Assembly: GCA_964396595.1 (NCBI GenBank) | Contig: CAYNFR010000015.1 | Span: 15,249-79,248, forward strand | Source of the DNA: CAYNFR01 sp964396595 | GTDB lineage: Bacteria; Bacteroidota; Bacteroidia; Chitinophagales; Saprospiraceae | Length of the DNA stretch: 64,000 nucleotides | Direction: 5' to 3' | Shown: one piece after another, positions 54,110 through 63,194 of the stretch | Layout of the letters: each line of letters begins with the position of its first letter | Position numbering within the stretch: the first letter of the stretch is position 1 | The notes under the pieces: model-generated | Told to the model about the DNA's origin: nothing | The model's database searches: none | What the model saw: the letters and a program-made list of their open reading frames with translations, nothing else | Made by a program: the position numbers and the translations under genes

Positions 54110-55009
54110 TCATGATGCACTATCAGAAAGTAGCGCCATAATCTCGTCCTGAGTGATGATCGGTGTGCCACCATCCTTCGAAGCTGTGACAGCACCTACA
54201 GCGCAAGCATATCGAAGAGCTTGTTGCTCACGCACATTTTTTAATCGTTGTGTAAGATACGCGGCCAAGAATGCATCGCCACTTCCTACAGTATCACGTA
54301 CATTAACTTTGAACACAGCTTGCTGGATCAACTGTCCATCTCTTAAGCTGAGCGCTCCCTTACTTCCGAGGGTTACGATAATCGTATCGTATCGATATGC
54401 CTCTTGAATCAATTCCATTTTTCTCTCCACTGATGCGGACTCTATCCCCATCCATTGGCTGAGCATACTCAGCTCATCTTCATTCATTCGGAGGATGTCT
54501 GCTACTTCGAGCATTCTTTCGATGGTACTGCGCTCATAGTGACCATCGCGAAGATTAATATCACACACAGAGAGTCGTGCTCTTTTTTCCAATTCAAACA
54601 TTGCCTCCCTGGAGGCTGCACTTCTGATACCTAAACTGCTGTACACGAACACATCACAATCACTGACGAGTTGGAGATTTATATCATTGACTACGATATC
54701 ATCCCAAGCTACAGGCTTTACAATATCATACTTAGGCTCTCCGTAAGGAGAGACCGTTATATTCACCACACTTGTCTGTAAAATAGGATGCGTCTGGATA
54801 AATGAGCTTGCATTCCCCTTTTCTTCCACGAGAGATAATAACGCTTTACCTAATGGATCATCACCCACACTAGAGATAACCGCCGACGCTACTCCAAGGG
54901 CATTAGCGCGATTGACGATATTGAAGGGAGCCCCTCCCGCTACATTTGCCGTCGGCAAAATGTCCCATAATAATTCGCCGAAGCAAACAAGAGAATAATG
55001 TCCGGCCAA
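54110..55009 (-). CDS. PfkB-family sugar kinase (fructokinase-like)
   Basis: 299 aa. N-terminal FGELLWDILP, substrate region VAGGAPFNIVNRANALG, and the anion-hole/catalytic signature DTVGSGDAFLAAYLT near residue 245. Best resembles bacterial fructokinases. The start must be TTG at 55009 since no ATG lies near the conserved beginning. 5 bp after the thioredoxin gene stop, so co-transcribed with it. Confidence 0.86.
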   Translation of the reverse strand: MAGHYSLVCFGELLWDILPTANVAGGAPFNIVNRANALGVASAVISSVGDDPLGKALLSLVEEKGNASSFIQTHPILQTSVVNITVSPYGEPKYDIVKPVAWDDIVVNDINLQLVSDCDVFVYSSLGIRSAASREAMFELEKRARLSVCDINLRDGHYERSTIERMLEVADILRMNEDELSMLSQWMGIESASVERKMELIQEAYRYDTIIVTLGSKGALSLRDGQLIQQAVFKVNVRDTVGSGDAFLAAYLTQRLKNVREQQALRYACAVGAVTASKDGGTPIITQDEIMALLSDSAS

Positions 55010-55014
55010 GATTT

Positions 55015-55533
55015 CTAGACTTGTAATAGAAGTTTTAATTCGGCTAACAACTGTTCAGGCGTTTTGTATCCCGGGGCGACTTTGATTTTACTCAAATCAG
55101 AATCAAGATATACGATAGTCGGATAGCCCATTCTGCCATTTAGTAAATCTACTGCTAAGCCATTGGACGCTCCGCGTCCGACACCTTGAAATTCATAAGT
55201 TTTACCTTGGAACGTGACAGGTGTTTTCTGCTCAGCATTGAATTTTATCATTACGAAGTTCTGATTAAGAAAAGAGATTACTTCGGGGTCTGTAAAAGTC
55301 TTTTGATCCATCACTTTACACCAGCCACACCAATCAGTGTACACATCTATGAGAACCTTCTTGTTGCCCAGATTCATTTTTTCTAGGTCGTCAATTTTAT
55401 ACCAGCTGATACCGTCAAGTTTAGATTCAATTGGATAAATCTCAGGAGATGCTTCTACTTTCTTACACGAACTAAGGCTAATGATCAGTGCGACAACAGA
55501 AAGGATGCCGATCAGGAAATTGATTTTTTTCAT
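55015..55533 (-). CDS. Thioredoxin-fold lipoprotein
   Basis: 172 aa. Lipobox LSSC (Cys23), then a thioredoxin-like domain with active site DWCGWCK (Cys69, Cys72) and the cis-Pro in MGYPTIVYLD. Anchored outside the inner membrane, it is likely a periplasmic or outer-membrane disulfide reductant. ATG at 55533; -7 candidate 49 bp upstream. Confidence 0.9.
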   Translation of the reverse strand: MKKINFLIGILSVVALIISLSSCKKVEASPEIYPIESKLDGISWYKIDDLEKMNLGNKKVLIDVYTDWCGWCKVMDQKTFTDPEVISFLNQNFVMIKFNAEQKTPVTFQGKTYEFQGVGRGASNGLAVDLLNGRMGYPTIVYLDSDLSKIKVAPGYKTPEQLLAELKLLLQV

Positions 55534-55581
55534 CGTATTAAACTGTGCTAATAAGGTTTAGTAAAATTACATGACTTGATT

Positions 55582-55589
55582 CAAATGTA
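55582..55589 (-). promoter_or_regulatory. Candidate -7 element (TACATTTG) for the thioredoxin lipoprotein gene
   Basis: Exact TAnnTTTG on the minus strand, 48 bp before the ATG at 55533. No well-spaced TTTG. Confidence 0.4.
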
Positions 55590-55679
55590 AGGCCACTAGA
55601 ACGTATAACATAACGTCCTTAACGCCTTTAAGACGAAATTAACGACGGATTATTATCTCTCGTATGGAGGAAGCTTTGT

Positions 55680-57089
55680 TTATCGTCTTTCTTTTTCACT
55701 ATTGAAGGACAGTTGAACCTTTTTCTCAAGTTCTATGACTGTATCTCTGAAAAGAAGATCCGTGTCCATCAGATCTTGGACTGTCCTATATGAATAAATA
55801 ACTGTACTGTGATCCCTACCTCCGAAACTATCTCCGATGGCTTTTAACGAGCTATTGGTGTGGTTCTTGGCGAGATACATAGATAATTGACGACCTATTA
55901 CAACTTCGCGTTTACGTGTGCTTCCATGTAATTTATCGACAGGAATCTTGAGATGATCAGCTACGAGTTGCTTGATGCTCTCAATTGAGATTTCTTTGGT
56001 TGTGCCTGTCACATAGTTTTGAATTACGCTTTTTGCGAGATCCAGATCTATGACTTTTTTATTAAGCGAAGATTGGGCTACGAGTGATACCACCACACCT
56101 TCCAGTTCTCTCACATTTTCCTTCACGTTGAAGGCTATGAATTCTATTACTTTATTGTCGATATCAAGACCTTCTGACTCTATTTTGGCTGCCAATATGG
56201 CCATTCTGGTCTCAAAATCAGGAGACTGAAGATCAGCTGACAAGCCCCACTTAAATCGTGAAACCAAGCGCTCTTGTATACCCTCCAGAGATTTAGGTGG
56301 ACAGTCCGAAGTGAGCACGATCTGCTTGCCTAGCTGGTGCAACTGATTGAAGATGTTGAAGAAAATTTCTTGTGTCTTTGCCTTACCGGCCAAAAACTGG
56401 ATGTCATCCACAATCAGTACATCAATCATGAAATAATAATTCATCAAATCATTGATGCTATTCTTCTTGATCGCTTCGATAATCTGGTTTGTAAATCGCT
56501 CTGTACTGATGTACAGGACATTTTGATCCGGAATACTAGCGACTATCTCATTTCCAATAGCATGTGCCAGATGTGTCTTCCCCAATCCAACTTGGCCATA
56601 AATGACCAAAGGATTAAAGGCTGTTCCTCCGGGATTCTTGGAGATAGCCATACCGGCACTTCGCGGCAATTTATTACAATCTCCTTCGATAAAATTATCG
56701 AATGTATATTTTGCGTTGAGCTGCGGCTGCATGTTATTTCGCTTGATCCCAGGTATTACGAAAGGATTTTGAATGCTATCAACAGAATAAATTTTGCTGT
56801 CGTGTGGATCTAGGTGGAAAGTAGCGCCTTGATGATCGGGGACTAGAATTTGATATTCTAGCTGCCCCCCATCACCAAGTTCTTGTCGAATCGTTTTTTT
56901 GAGAAGGCCTACGTAATTTTCTTCCAGCCACTCGTAGAAAAAATTATTGGGAACTTGAATAGTTAAAATGGCTTTATTTAAACGCATGGGCTTGATAGGC
57001 TCAAACCACGTTTTGAAACTCTGTTCGTTAACATGCTTCTTTATAGTCTGGAGACAACTATCCCATGCCTTTATATGATCAATTATCAT
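55680..57089 (-). CDS. dnaA: Chromosomal replication initiator protein DnaA
   Basis: 469 aa. Domain I (residues about 1-80), short linker, AAA+ domain with Walker A GQVGLGKTH at 165-173 and Walker B LIVDDIQFLAG, and C-terminal domain IV with the DNA-recognition GGRDHSTVIYSYR. ATG at 57089, 5' region AT-rich. I saw no TTATCCACA-type box cluster within 300 bp on either side, so oriC is not evident here. dnaN is not adjacent. Confidence 0.97.
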   Translation of the reverse strand: MIIDHIKAWDSCLQTIKKHVNEQSFKTWFEPIKPMRLNKAILTIQVPNNFFYEWLEENYVGLLKKTIRQELGDGGQLEYQILVPDHQGATFHLDPHDSKIYSVDSIQNPFVIPGIKRNNMQPQLNAKYTFDNFIEGDCNKLPRSAGMAISKNPGGTAFNPLVIYGQVGLGKTHLAHAIGNEIVASIPDQNVLYISTERFTNQIIEAIKKNSINDLMNYYFMIDVLIVDDIQFLAGKAKTQEIFFNIFNQLHQLGKQIVLTSDCPPKSLEGIQERLVSRFKWGLSADLQSPDFETRMAILAAKIESEGLDIDNKVIEFIAFNVKENVRELEGVVVSLVAQSSLNKKVIDLDLAKSVIQNYVTGTTKEISIESIKQLVADHLKIPVDKLHGSTRKREVVIGRQLSMYLAKNHTNSSLKAIGDSFGGRDHSTVIYSYRTVQDLMDTDLLFRDTVIELEKKVQLSFNSEKERR

Positions 57090-57347
57090 TCAAGTAGGTT
57101 CTTAATAAATTCTATTGCGTATGCAGTCTTCGGGATGCGCTCTATAGAGCACTAAATTTCGTCCGTTGTGACAAATATGAACAAATAAATCTACTAAGAC
57201 CAATGTTAGAATCAACAAAATATTGATTTATCACATTTTATTTATTGAACATTATAACTATCTAAATATCAATAAATTACATAATTAATCAAGCGTAATT
57301 TATAATACACTGATAATATCGGGCTTTAGCTCATTTCCCTTTTGTAA

Positions 57348-58256
57348 CTATACCGGAATATTGTAAGACGATAGCTTCTTGCGTTTACGATCACGCTCGA
57401 ATACTATGTCAATATGTCCTAACATCAATCCCGCAAAACCCACTTGGTTTATGATCACAGGCTCACCCATTAAGTTCTTCCTTATGTGTGGCTCATTCAT
57501 AAAGGTGTGTGTATGGCCGCCGATAATTAGGTCTGTGTATCTAGTGGATTCAGCTATATTTACATCACTATGCTTATTTTCTAGATAAGAGAAGCCAAGG
57601 TGAGATACACACACCACATAATCACATTTCAGTTCCTTCCTGAGTAAAGTTTCCATTTCCTGAGCCTTTCTTACAGGGTCTAGGTATTGCGTCTCTTCAT
57701 ATAAATTCTTCGGTACTAGACCAACAAGCTCTATTCCCAGCCCATAAATCCCGACCTTTACTGATTCATACCGCTTGATTGCGTAAGGCTTTACTAATTG
57801 ATTAATAGGTGTATTCCTACAATCATAATTTGCGCATAACAAGCCAAATGATGCATGCCGCATTTGATCGGCTAGGTTTTGGACACCGGCATCAAAATCA
57901 TGATTGCCGATGGTGGCAAAATCGTAGCCAAGCCGGGTCATCAGCTTTATTTCCAGTTCCCCATTGAACAAGTTAAAATATGGTGTTCCTTGAAACATAT
58001 CTCCGGCATCGAGGAGGAGTATATTGTCTTTTTCATCTCTTAATTGATCGATCAGTACTTTGCGACGAGCCACACCTGCTTTCCCTTCATTGCGCGTACC
58101 GTCCATCGGAAACGGATCGATCCGGCTGTGTACATCGTTGGTATGAAGAATACTCAAGTTGATGACATCATCTTTAGTATAAGCTAGCGGTAATGTCGAT
58201 AGATACGAGGAGGCCGCCGCCATTGTCGAATGGCCGATAAATTTACGTCGATTCAT
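57348..58256 (-). CDS. Metallophosphatase (5'-nucleotidase N-terminal domain as separate protein)
   Basis: 302 aa. Twin-arginine-like leader (NRRKFIGHSTMAAAS) and a calcineurin-like domain with HTNDVHSRIDPF, DAGDMFQGT, IGNHDFDAG, VSHLGFS and GGHTHTF. This is the catalytic half of the UshA/5'-nucleotidase fold, but the substrate-binding C-terminal half is a different gene directly upstream (2 bp apart). Together they would hydrolyse nucleotides outside the cytosol. Confidence 0.88.
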   Translation of the reverse strand: MNRRKFIGHSTMAAASSYLSTLPLAYTKDDVINLSILHTNDVHSRIDPFPMDGTRNEGKAGVARRKVLIDQLRDEKDNILLLDAGDMFQGTPYFNLFNGELEIKLMTRLGYDFATIGNHDFDAGVQNLADQMRHASFGLLCANYDCRNTPINQLVKPYAIKRYESVKVGIYGLGIELVGLVPKNLYEETQYLDPVRKAQEMETLLRKELKCDYVVCVSHLGFSYLENKHSDVNIAESTRYTDLIIGGHTHTFMNEPHIRKNLMGEPVIINQVGFAGLMLGHIDIVFERDRKRKKLSSYNIPV

Positions 58257-58258
58257 AG

Positions 58259-58993
58259 TTATATTTTTTTTATGCGCCCATCTACGACGGCACTTTGAAT
58301 TTTCCCGTCTGCGGTAGCTTTCGTTATATGTTCGATATACAAATCTCGAATCAGCAGACCAAGATCCTGTCTCGACTGATTACTATCAAATGTAATATTG
58401 TTACCTCCATTGGCTATATAATCCGGCAATGCTACACGATACTTGCGATCTGATATCGGCTCTCCATGAACGAAGACGTTCGATGATTTCTGAGCCTTAA
58501 TCTCCATTCTTACTGTTCTACTGATCGGCCATCCACCTGAGGCTGCTATTTGGTCTAGCAGACTGACTAAACCCGTCGAGTCAAGCGTCATGATCGTAAC
58601 GAGATTGTCAAACGGCATCACTTCGAATACCTTTCCGACCGTTATGTCTCCTGCCGAAAATACATTCAACCTTATACCTCCATGATTCTGAATGGCAATA
58701 TCAATGGGCAAGTCCAGTCGAGCATTGATCTCGTCAAGCATCATGTCTGCCAGCCAATTACCCAAAGAAGACTCTGGCATAGCTTTTTCCAAGTTTTTGT
58801 CAAGAAAGCCTATTACCAGGTTCATTTTCTCATCTGCCTGCTCGCGATAAGGTCTTATTAATCCCTCTATGGCTTCATCGTCATCATACGCTTCAGAAAC
58901 GTGGGTAATGCTGACTTTTTCGGTTATGGCGAATTGCGTTTTACACGAAAGGAGTAAGATTATTGATAAAAGAATGTAATAGCTATTTCTCAT
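58259..58993 (-). CDS. 5'-nucleotidase C-terminal domain lipoprotein
   Basis: 244 aa. Lipobox LLSC (Cys17), then the 5'-nucleotidase C-terminal domain: ESSLGNWLADMML, AIQNHGGIRLNVFSAGDITVGKVFEVMPFDN and YRVALPDYIANGGNN. These residues bind the nucleoside. Encoded before the catalytic half, the reverse of the order in fused enzymes. Starts overlap the previous gene by 4 bp (ATGA). Confidence 0.88.
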   Translation of the reverse strand: MRNSYYILLSIILLLSCKTQFAITEKVSITHVSEAYDDDEAIEGLIRPYREQADEKMNLVIGFLDKNLEKAMPESSLGNWLADMMLDEINARLDLPIDIAIQNHGGIRLNVFSAGDITVGKVFEVMPFDNLVTIMTLDSTGLVSLLDQIAASGGWPISRTVRMEIKAQKSSNVFVHGEPISDRKYRVALPDYIANGGNNITFDSNQSRQDLGLLIRDLYIEHITKATADGKIQSAVVDGRIKKI

Positions 58994-59517
58994 GAATCTA
59001 GTTGTAATGAAGTTTCTTTTCTGATGGCCTGTTGCACTTTGAGGAGCATACTACTTGACAATTGATCCGATGCGCGCAATACCTGGCGAATAAAAGCCTC
59101 CCTATCACCTGGTCCGACATCTATATATGCTTGCTGAACAAGTTCAATTGTCTGATTTTTAAGCAAGACGATCATCTCCCACAGATGTGATGATACATAC
59201 AATTGCTGCGTAAGGTTATGCTCGAACTCCATTTGTATTGTAAGAATAATCACATTCTTGAGCGCCGCCTTATCCATTTTATGATCATCAAGTCGCACGA
59301 GCATCTTGTCTAAACTTATCCGCTCACAATATAATACCAAGCGCTCGTATGCCTGCAAACGTAAGGTTAAGGCTTCGTTACCTTTTAGTAATCTGTATTG
59401 CAGAAGATCCCGATGGTGCTGCGCATTAAGCATAGACTTTATTACTCTGATGATCAGATAAGCCATCAATCCAAAAAGCAAAAGGGCTAACAGTATTATG
59501 ACGATCGTCGTGTCCAT
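58990..59517 (-). CDS. Membrane-anchored helical protein of unknown function
   Basis: 175 aa. One N-terminal span (IVIILLALLLFGLMAYLIIRVI, residues 5-26), then an all-helical cytosolic domain with long heptad-like stretches (LLQYRLLKGNEALTLRLQAYERLVLYCERI). I recognise similar proteins only as Bacteroidota-specific hypotheticals. Start codon 59517; translationally coupled to the 5'-nucleotidase genes. Confidence 0.75.
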   Translation of the reverse strand: MDTTIVIILLALLLFGLMAYLIIRVIKSMLNAQHHRDLLQYRLLKGNEALTLRLQAYERLVLYCERISLDKMLVRLDDHKMDKAALKNVIILTIQMEFEHNLTQQLYVSSHLWEMIVLLKNQTIELVQQAYIDVGPGDREAFIRQVLRASDQLSSSMLLKVQQAIRKETSLQLDS

Positions 59518-59582
59518 TGTAGAGCTTTTATCTAAAGCGTAAAGTTAAAGATATTAGCGCAGCACAATATTTAACTATGAAC

Positions 59583-59590
59583 TAACTTTG
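59583..59590 (+). promoter_or_regulatory. Candidate -7 element (TAACTTTG) for the Fe-S carrier gene
   Basis: Exact TAnnTTTG ending 23 bp before the ATG at 59614. No -33 TTTG at the ideal distance. Confidence 0.4.
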
Positions 59591-59613
59591 TCCCAAGATG
59601 GTTATTCTCTTAA

Positions 59614-59970
59614 ATGTGTACTATGCAAGAAACATTAACACAATCGCCCTTAATCATTACTGAGTCTGCTTATAGACAGTTGAGTAGGATCTTTCAAGAA
59701 CAGAATCTTGATGAGAGCCATGGCTTACGCGTTGGTGTAAAAGGTGGAGGTTGCAGCGGCTTCTCTTATGTTTTAGGATTTGATACGGTAAAAGAAAAGG
59801 ATGATGTTTATGATATCAATGGCATGAAGGTTCTAATCGAAAAAGCACATAGCCTATACCTAATAGGCATGCAGATCGATTGGCTTGAAGGTATGGACAA
59901 CCGTGGTTTTACATTTACCAATCCCAATGCCAAAGAGACCTGCGGTTGCGGTACTAGTTTTTCAGCTTAA
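59614..59970 (+). CDS. A-type Fe-S cluster carrier (IscA/ErpA/SufA family)
   Basis: 118 aa. Conserved LRVGVKGGGCSGFSY (first Cys), and CGCGTSF near the C-terminus (paired Cys), plus FTFTNPNA. Delivers or scaffolds Fe-S clusters for client proteins such as LeuC, IlvD and the Fe-S dehydratases. A second ATG at 59623 could also be used. Stand-alone gene, not in a suf operon. Confidence 0.93.
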   Translation: MCTMQETLTQSPLIITESAYRQLSRIFQEQNLDESHGLRVGVKGGGCSGFSYVLGFDTVKEKDDVYDINGMKVLIEKAHSLYLIGMQIDWLEGMDNRGFTFTNPNAKETCGCGTSFSA

Positions 59971-59991
59971 TCTGCTATACCCTATTTTAAC

Positions 59992-60007
59992 TTGGCCGGC
60001 AGGCCAA
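59992..60007. other. Perfect hairpin in a convergent gap
   Basis: TTGGCC (59992-59997) with GGCCAA (60002-60007), loop of 4, between the Fe-S carrier gene and yjbR. No T-run, so termination is only possible, not shown. Confidence 0.35.
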
Positions 60008-60023
60008 TGAATTACTAGCGAAA

Positions 60024-60380
60024 TCACAGATCGTTCAATATAGCTTTATCTTTTTTAGTAAGCTTTAATACTACGATCTCGTAAGAATGATCGATTAACT
60101 CTCTGACTAAAGAGATAGGCACGTCTTCCACCAGGCTGACGGTGTTCCAATGAACCTTATTCATATGATAACCGGGTCGAATGCCATCGTATTGGTCTCT
60201 TAACTCTATGGCGCGCTCAGGGTCACATTTGAGATTTACACCGGGATTTTCCCAGGTGAGATTACACGCGGCGAACATCTTACCCATGACTTTGAACACA
60301 AGGATGGAGTCATCAAATGGCATATCCTCGACAACTCCCTTCTTCGAAAGACAATATTCTCTTAATTCTTCAAGATTCAT
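60024..60380 (-). CDS. MmcQ/YjbR family protein
   Basis: 118 aa from the ATG at 60380 (MNLEELREYCLSKKGVVED), the family's normal start. Also visible are PFDDSILVFKVMGKMFA, NLKCDPERAIELRDQYDGI and PGYHMNKVHWNTV. A CyaY-like DNA-binding fold; function unclear. An in-frame extension of 63 residues up to 60569 exists; it has no family counterpart and I treat it as untranslated, with moderate uncertainty. Confidence 0.85.
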   Translation of the reverse strand: MNLEELREYCLSKKGVVEDMPFDDSILVFKVMGKMFAACNLTWENPGVNLKCDPERAIELRDQYDGIRPGYHMNKVHWNTVSLVEDVPISLVRELIDHSYEIVVLKLTKKDKAILNDL

Positions 60381-60725
60381 CCGATGAAGCTTTTGATTTA
60401 TGTAATCATTCAACTCTTTCTCCTCAGCAGAAAGAGCATTGATCTTCGGTTTTATAAAAATAGCTAACCATTCAACTAATTTAGTGCTGCGTCTATCGTC
60501 GCTATCTGGAAGAGCAAAATTACTCCCCGATTTGTCGGATGAATACTTATTTGGCAATCTAAAAGTCAATAGCTAGTAAGCTACCATGCGATAAAGTTAG
60601 ACATAAAATTAATTGAAAAGACATGACAAAAAAACGGCGGATAACGGTTAGTATATGGAGCGTAGTGACCGAATGGGAGCTATGATTTCATATACAGTGT
60701 TCTCGGTTCGTTCCCAATGTTCAAT

Positions 60726-61736
60726 TCAATATTCCAAGTCTCTAATTTTACGTGCTTTATTGTCCCACAATACGATGTGGCCTTTCCTACTGGAGGTTAC
60801 AATAAATTTGCCATCAGGACTCCAGTCAACACCCCAAAGTAAATCATCAGAAGCCTGAGACTCCGCGACAAGAGAGCCTTCAGCGGACCAAATTCTTAGA
60901 GCTTCACTGGCACTTGCGAGCTTCGTTCCAGTAGGATTCCATCGTATATTTCGATACTCTTTTTCGCCGCTTGTGATCTCAAAGATTTTAATGCCTTCAG
61001 GATTCCAGAATTGCAAAAGTACGTTTTCAACTCCACGTGCATCAAAATCACCATAGTCCCCAGATACAAAGAAATCCCCAGAGGAATGCCATTCTACACA
61101 GAGCAGCAGTACTTTTTTATCCCGAGATCTAAAATTATTTATAGTATCGCCTTGGGCACTATAGATTCCTATTTGAGACCCTACGGTCACCATAACATCT
61201 TTGTTGGGATGCCAATCTAAATCTGTGACAGACTTCGGATCAGCCAGAAATCTGCTAATTCGCTTACCTTGGGGAGTAAATACGGAGACCTCTCCTTCTA
61301 ATTCTGAGACGGCAAGCAGTTCACCTGTCCTATTCCAATCTACACCTCTTGAACTAGATTCTAATCCTTGTAGATCTATCCAAGTATCTGAGTCTACATT
61401 TAGGATTCTTGCAATAACGTCACGATCCTGAGTCACAACAGCTAATAGATTCCTTGTTGGATGCCACTTGAGCCTGCTGATTATGACATCTTTAACTGGA
61501 AAGGTCTTGATTAATTGAAATGTCTTTCCGTCAAAAAGCTTCAGGTCTCCTTGGTTTCCACCAACCACTATAAACTTGCCATTAGGACTCCAGGCGGTCG
61601 TCCATAATATTTCACGGGACATCTCGGGTTTCTGACAGCTAATCGATAACAAGGAAGATATTCCGATAAGAAGAAAAAGAAATGTTCTGATTTTTGTTTT
61701 CGTCTTTTTATCGGTGGTGTTTGATTCGGCAGTCAT
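60726..61736 (-). CDS. WD40-repeat lipoprotein
   Basis: 336 aa from the ATG at 61736. Lipobox SISC (about Cys34) after a long hydrophobic leader (FLFLLIGISSLLSIS). Seven beta-propeller repeats of the W-x-P/T-G-K type (e.g. AWSPNGKFIVVGG, KWHPTRNLLAVV, DWHPNKDVMVTVG, DWSPDGKFIVTSS). Likely a membrane-anchored interaction scaffold; partners unknown. 155 bp of non-coding DNA follow it. Confidence 0.86.
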   Translation of the reverse strand: MTAESNTTDKKTKTKIRTFLFLLIGISSLLSISCQKPEMSREILWTTAWSPNGKFIVVGGNQGDLKLFDGKTFQLIKTFPVKDVIISRLKWHPTRNLLAVVTQDRDVIARILNVDSDTWIDLQGLESSSRGVDWNRTGELLAVSELEGEVSVFTPQGKRISRFLADPKSVTDLDWHPNKDVMVTVGSQIGIYSAQGDTINNFRSRDKKVLLLCVEWHSSGDFFVSGDYGDFDARGVENVLLQFWNPEGIKIFEITSGEKEYRNIRWNPTGTKLASASEALRIWSAEGSLVAESQASDDLLWGVDWSPDGKFIVTSSRKGHIVLWDNKARKIRDLEY

Positions 61737-61813
61737 CAAAGTTTTAAATTTAATGACCGATAACCGCTCATGGATATCCGCCTCTTCTTCATTAACCGTA
61801 TTGGCCGTAAGGC

Positions 61814-63037
61814 TTACATATTCTTGATTATCTCATCACCGAACTCCGAACACTTCAACTTCGTCGCCCCTTTCATCAATCTTTCAAAGTCGTAAGTGAC
61901 TCTTTTCTTACGGATCGCGCCGCTAAGTCCTTTTTCTATCAGCTTACTTACTTTTTTCCATCCCATGAAGTCAAACATCATGACACCTGACAAGATTACG
62001 GAGCTAGGATTAACCATATCTTTTCCGGCATATTTCGGTGCTGTACCGTGCGTGGCTTCGAATATCGCCATACCGGTCTTATAGTTGATATTGGCGCCTG
62101 GCGCAATACCGATACCGCCTACAATAGCCGCCAATGCATCAGAGATATAATCGCCATTGAGATTAAGTGTGGCAATCACATCATATTCCGCAGGTCTTAG
62201 AAGGATTTGTTGTAAGAAAGCATCGGCGATCACATCCTTAATGATCAATTGATGTCCTTTGTTATCGATTACTTGCCATGGCCCTCCTTCGTAATCTACC
62301 GCTCCGTATGCTTTCTTAGCAAGCTCATATCCCCATTCTTTAAACTTACCTTCCGTAAATTTCATGATATTACCCTTGTGAACCAGCGTCACAGAGCTGC
62401 TCTTATTGACGAGAGCATAATCAATAGCTGCTTTTACCAGTCTCTCTGTTCCTTCTAGAGAAACTGGTTTTACGCCTAGAGAGACTGTCTTAGGAAATCT
62501 AATGTTCTTGACACCCATTTCGTTGATGAAGAAGTCTTTCACTTTATCATTTTCGGGAGTACCGTGAAGGTATTCTATACCTGCATATATATCTTCTGTG
62601 TTTTCTCTGAAGATTACCATATCCACCAAGCCCGGTTGCTTGACTGGCGAAGGAACACCTTTATACCATTTTACCGGTCGGACACATGCGTATAGATCCA
62701 GCTTCTGTCTCAAAGCGACATTAAGTGAACGAATTCCGCCACCTACGGGGGTTGTCAAAGGACCCTTTATCGCGACCAAGTGTTCTTCTATGATAGAAAG
62801 CGTCTCTTCCGGCAACCAATTACCTGTCCGATTAAAAGCTTTTTCTCCTGCTAAAACTTCCTTCCATTGTATCTTCTTCTTACCATTAAATGCCTTTTCT
62901 ACTGCCGCATCGAATACTCTGACCGAAGCCGCCCATATATCTGCTCCGATACCATCACCTTCGATGAATGGAATAATAGGATTATCAGGAACTTGAAGCT
63001 TCCCTCTGCTAGACATGGTTATTTTCTGACCGCTCAT
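61814..63037 (-). CDS. icd: NADP-dependent isocitrate dehydrogenase
   Basis: 407 aa TCA-cycle enzyme. FIEGDGIGADIW at the start, the substrate site IRSLNVALRQKLDLYACVRPVKW (phospho-regulated Ser region), VIFRENTEDIYAGIEY, and the cofactor region THGTAPKYAGKDMVNPSS. The NADP-type loop and length identify Icd rather than LeuB, which is separate at 3.6 kb. ATG at 63037. Confidence 0.96.
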   Translation of the reverse strand: MSGQKITMSSRGKLQVPDNPIIPFIEGDGIGADIWAASVRVFDAAVEKAFNGKKKIQWKEVLAGEKAFNRTGNWLPEETLSIIEEHLVAIKGPLTTPVGGGIRSLNVALRQKLDLYACVRPVKWYKGVPSPVKQPGLVDMVIFRENTEDIYAGIEYLHGTPENDKVKDFFINEMGVKNIRFPKTVSLGVKPVSLEGTERLVKAAIDYALVNKSSSVTLVHKGNIMKFTEGKFKEWGYELAKKAYGAVDYEGGPWQVIDNKGHQLIIKDVIADAFLQQILLRPAEYDVIATLNLNGDYISDALAAIVGGIGIAPGANINYKTGMAIFEATHGTAPKYAGKDMVNPSSVILSGVMMFDFMGWKKVSKLIEKGLSGAIRKKRVTYDFERLMKGATKLKCSEFGDEIIKNM

Positions 63038-63074
63038 TTATCGAATTTTATGTTAGGTAATTTGAATAAGGGCA

Positions 63075-63082
63075 CAAAGGTA
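63075..63082 (-). promoter_or_regulatory. icd: Candidate -7 element (TACCTTTG) for icd
   Basis: Exact TAnnTTTG on the minus strand, 37 bp before the ATG at 63037, a normal leader length. A near-match TTTC sits 24 bases further up. Confidence 0.5.
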
Positions 63083-63126
63083 TAAAATTGATGATTTAAT
63101 ATAGGGGAAATTAGAGGCTGTGGTAT

Positions 63127-63156
63127 AAAAAAGGTGAAGCGGCACAGGCTTCACCT
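63127..63156 (-). terminator. Rho-independent terminator after the OmpA-family gene
   Basis: AGGTGAAGC (63132-63140) with GCTTCACCT (63148-63156), loop of 7, flanked by A6 that reads as a T-run on the minus strand. 39 bp past the stop at 63195. Confidence 0.9.
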
Positions 63157-63194
63157 TCATTAAATATCTACTCTGCCTGACAGAACAGAAATTT

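Noticed and set aside
57090..57347. oriC upstream of dnaA
   Set aside because: AT-rich, but no cluster of DnaA boxes; kept only as a question.
60381..60569. 63-residue extension of the YjbR protein
   Set aside because: Family members start at the internal Met; the extension resembles nothing known and I could not support translation.
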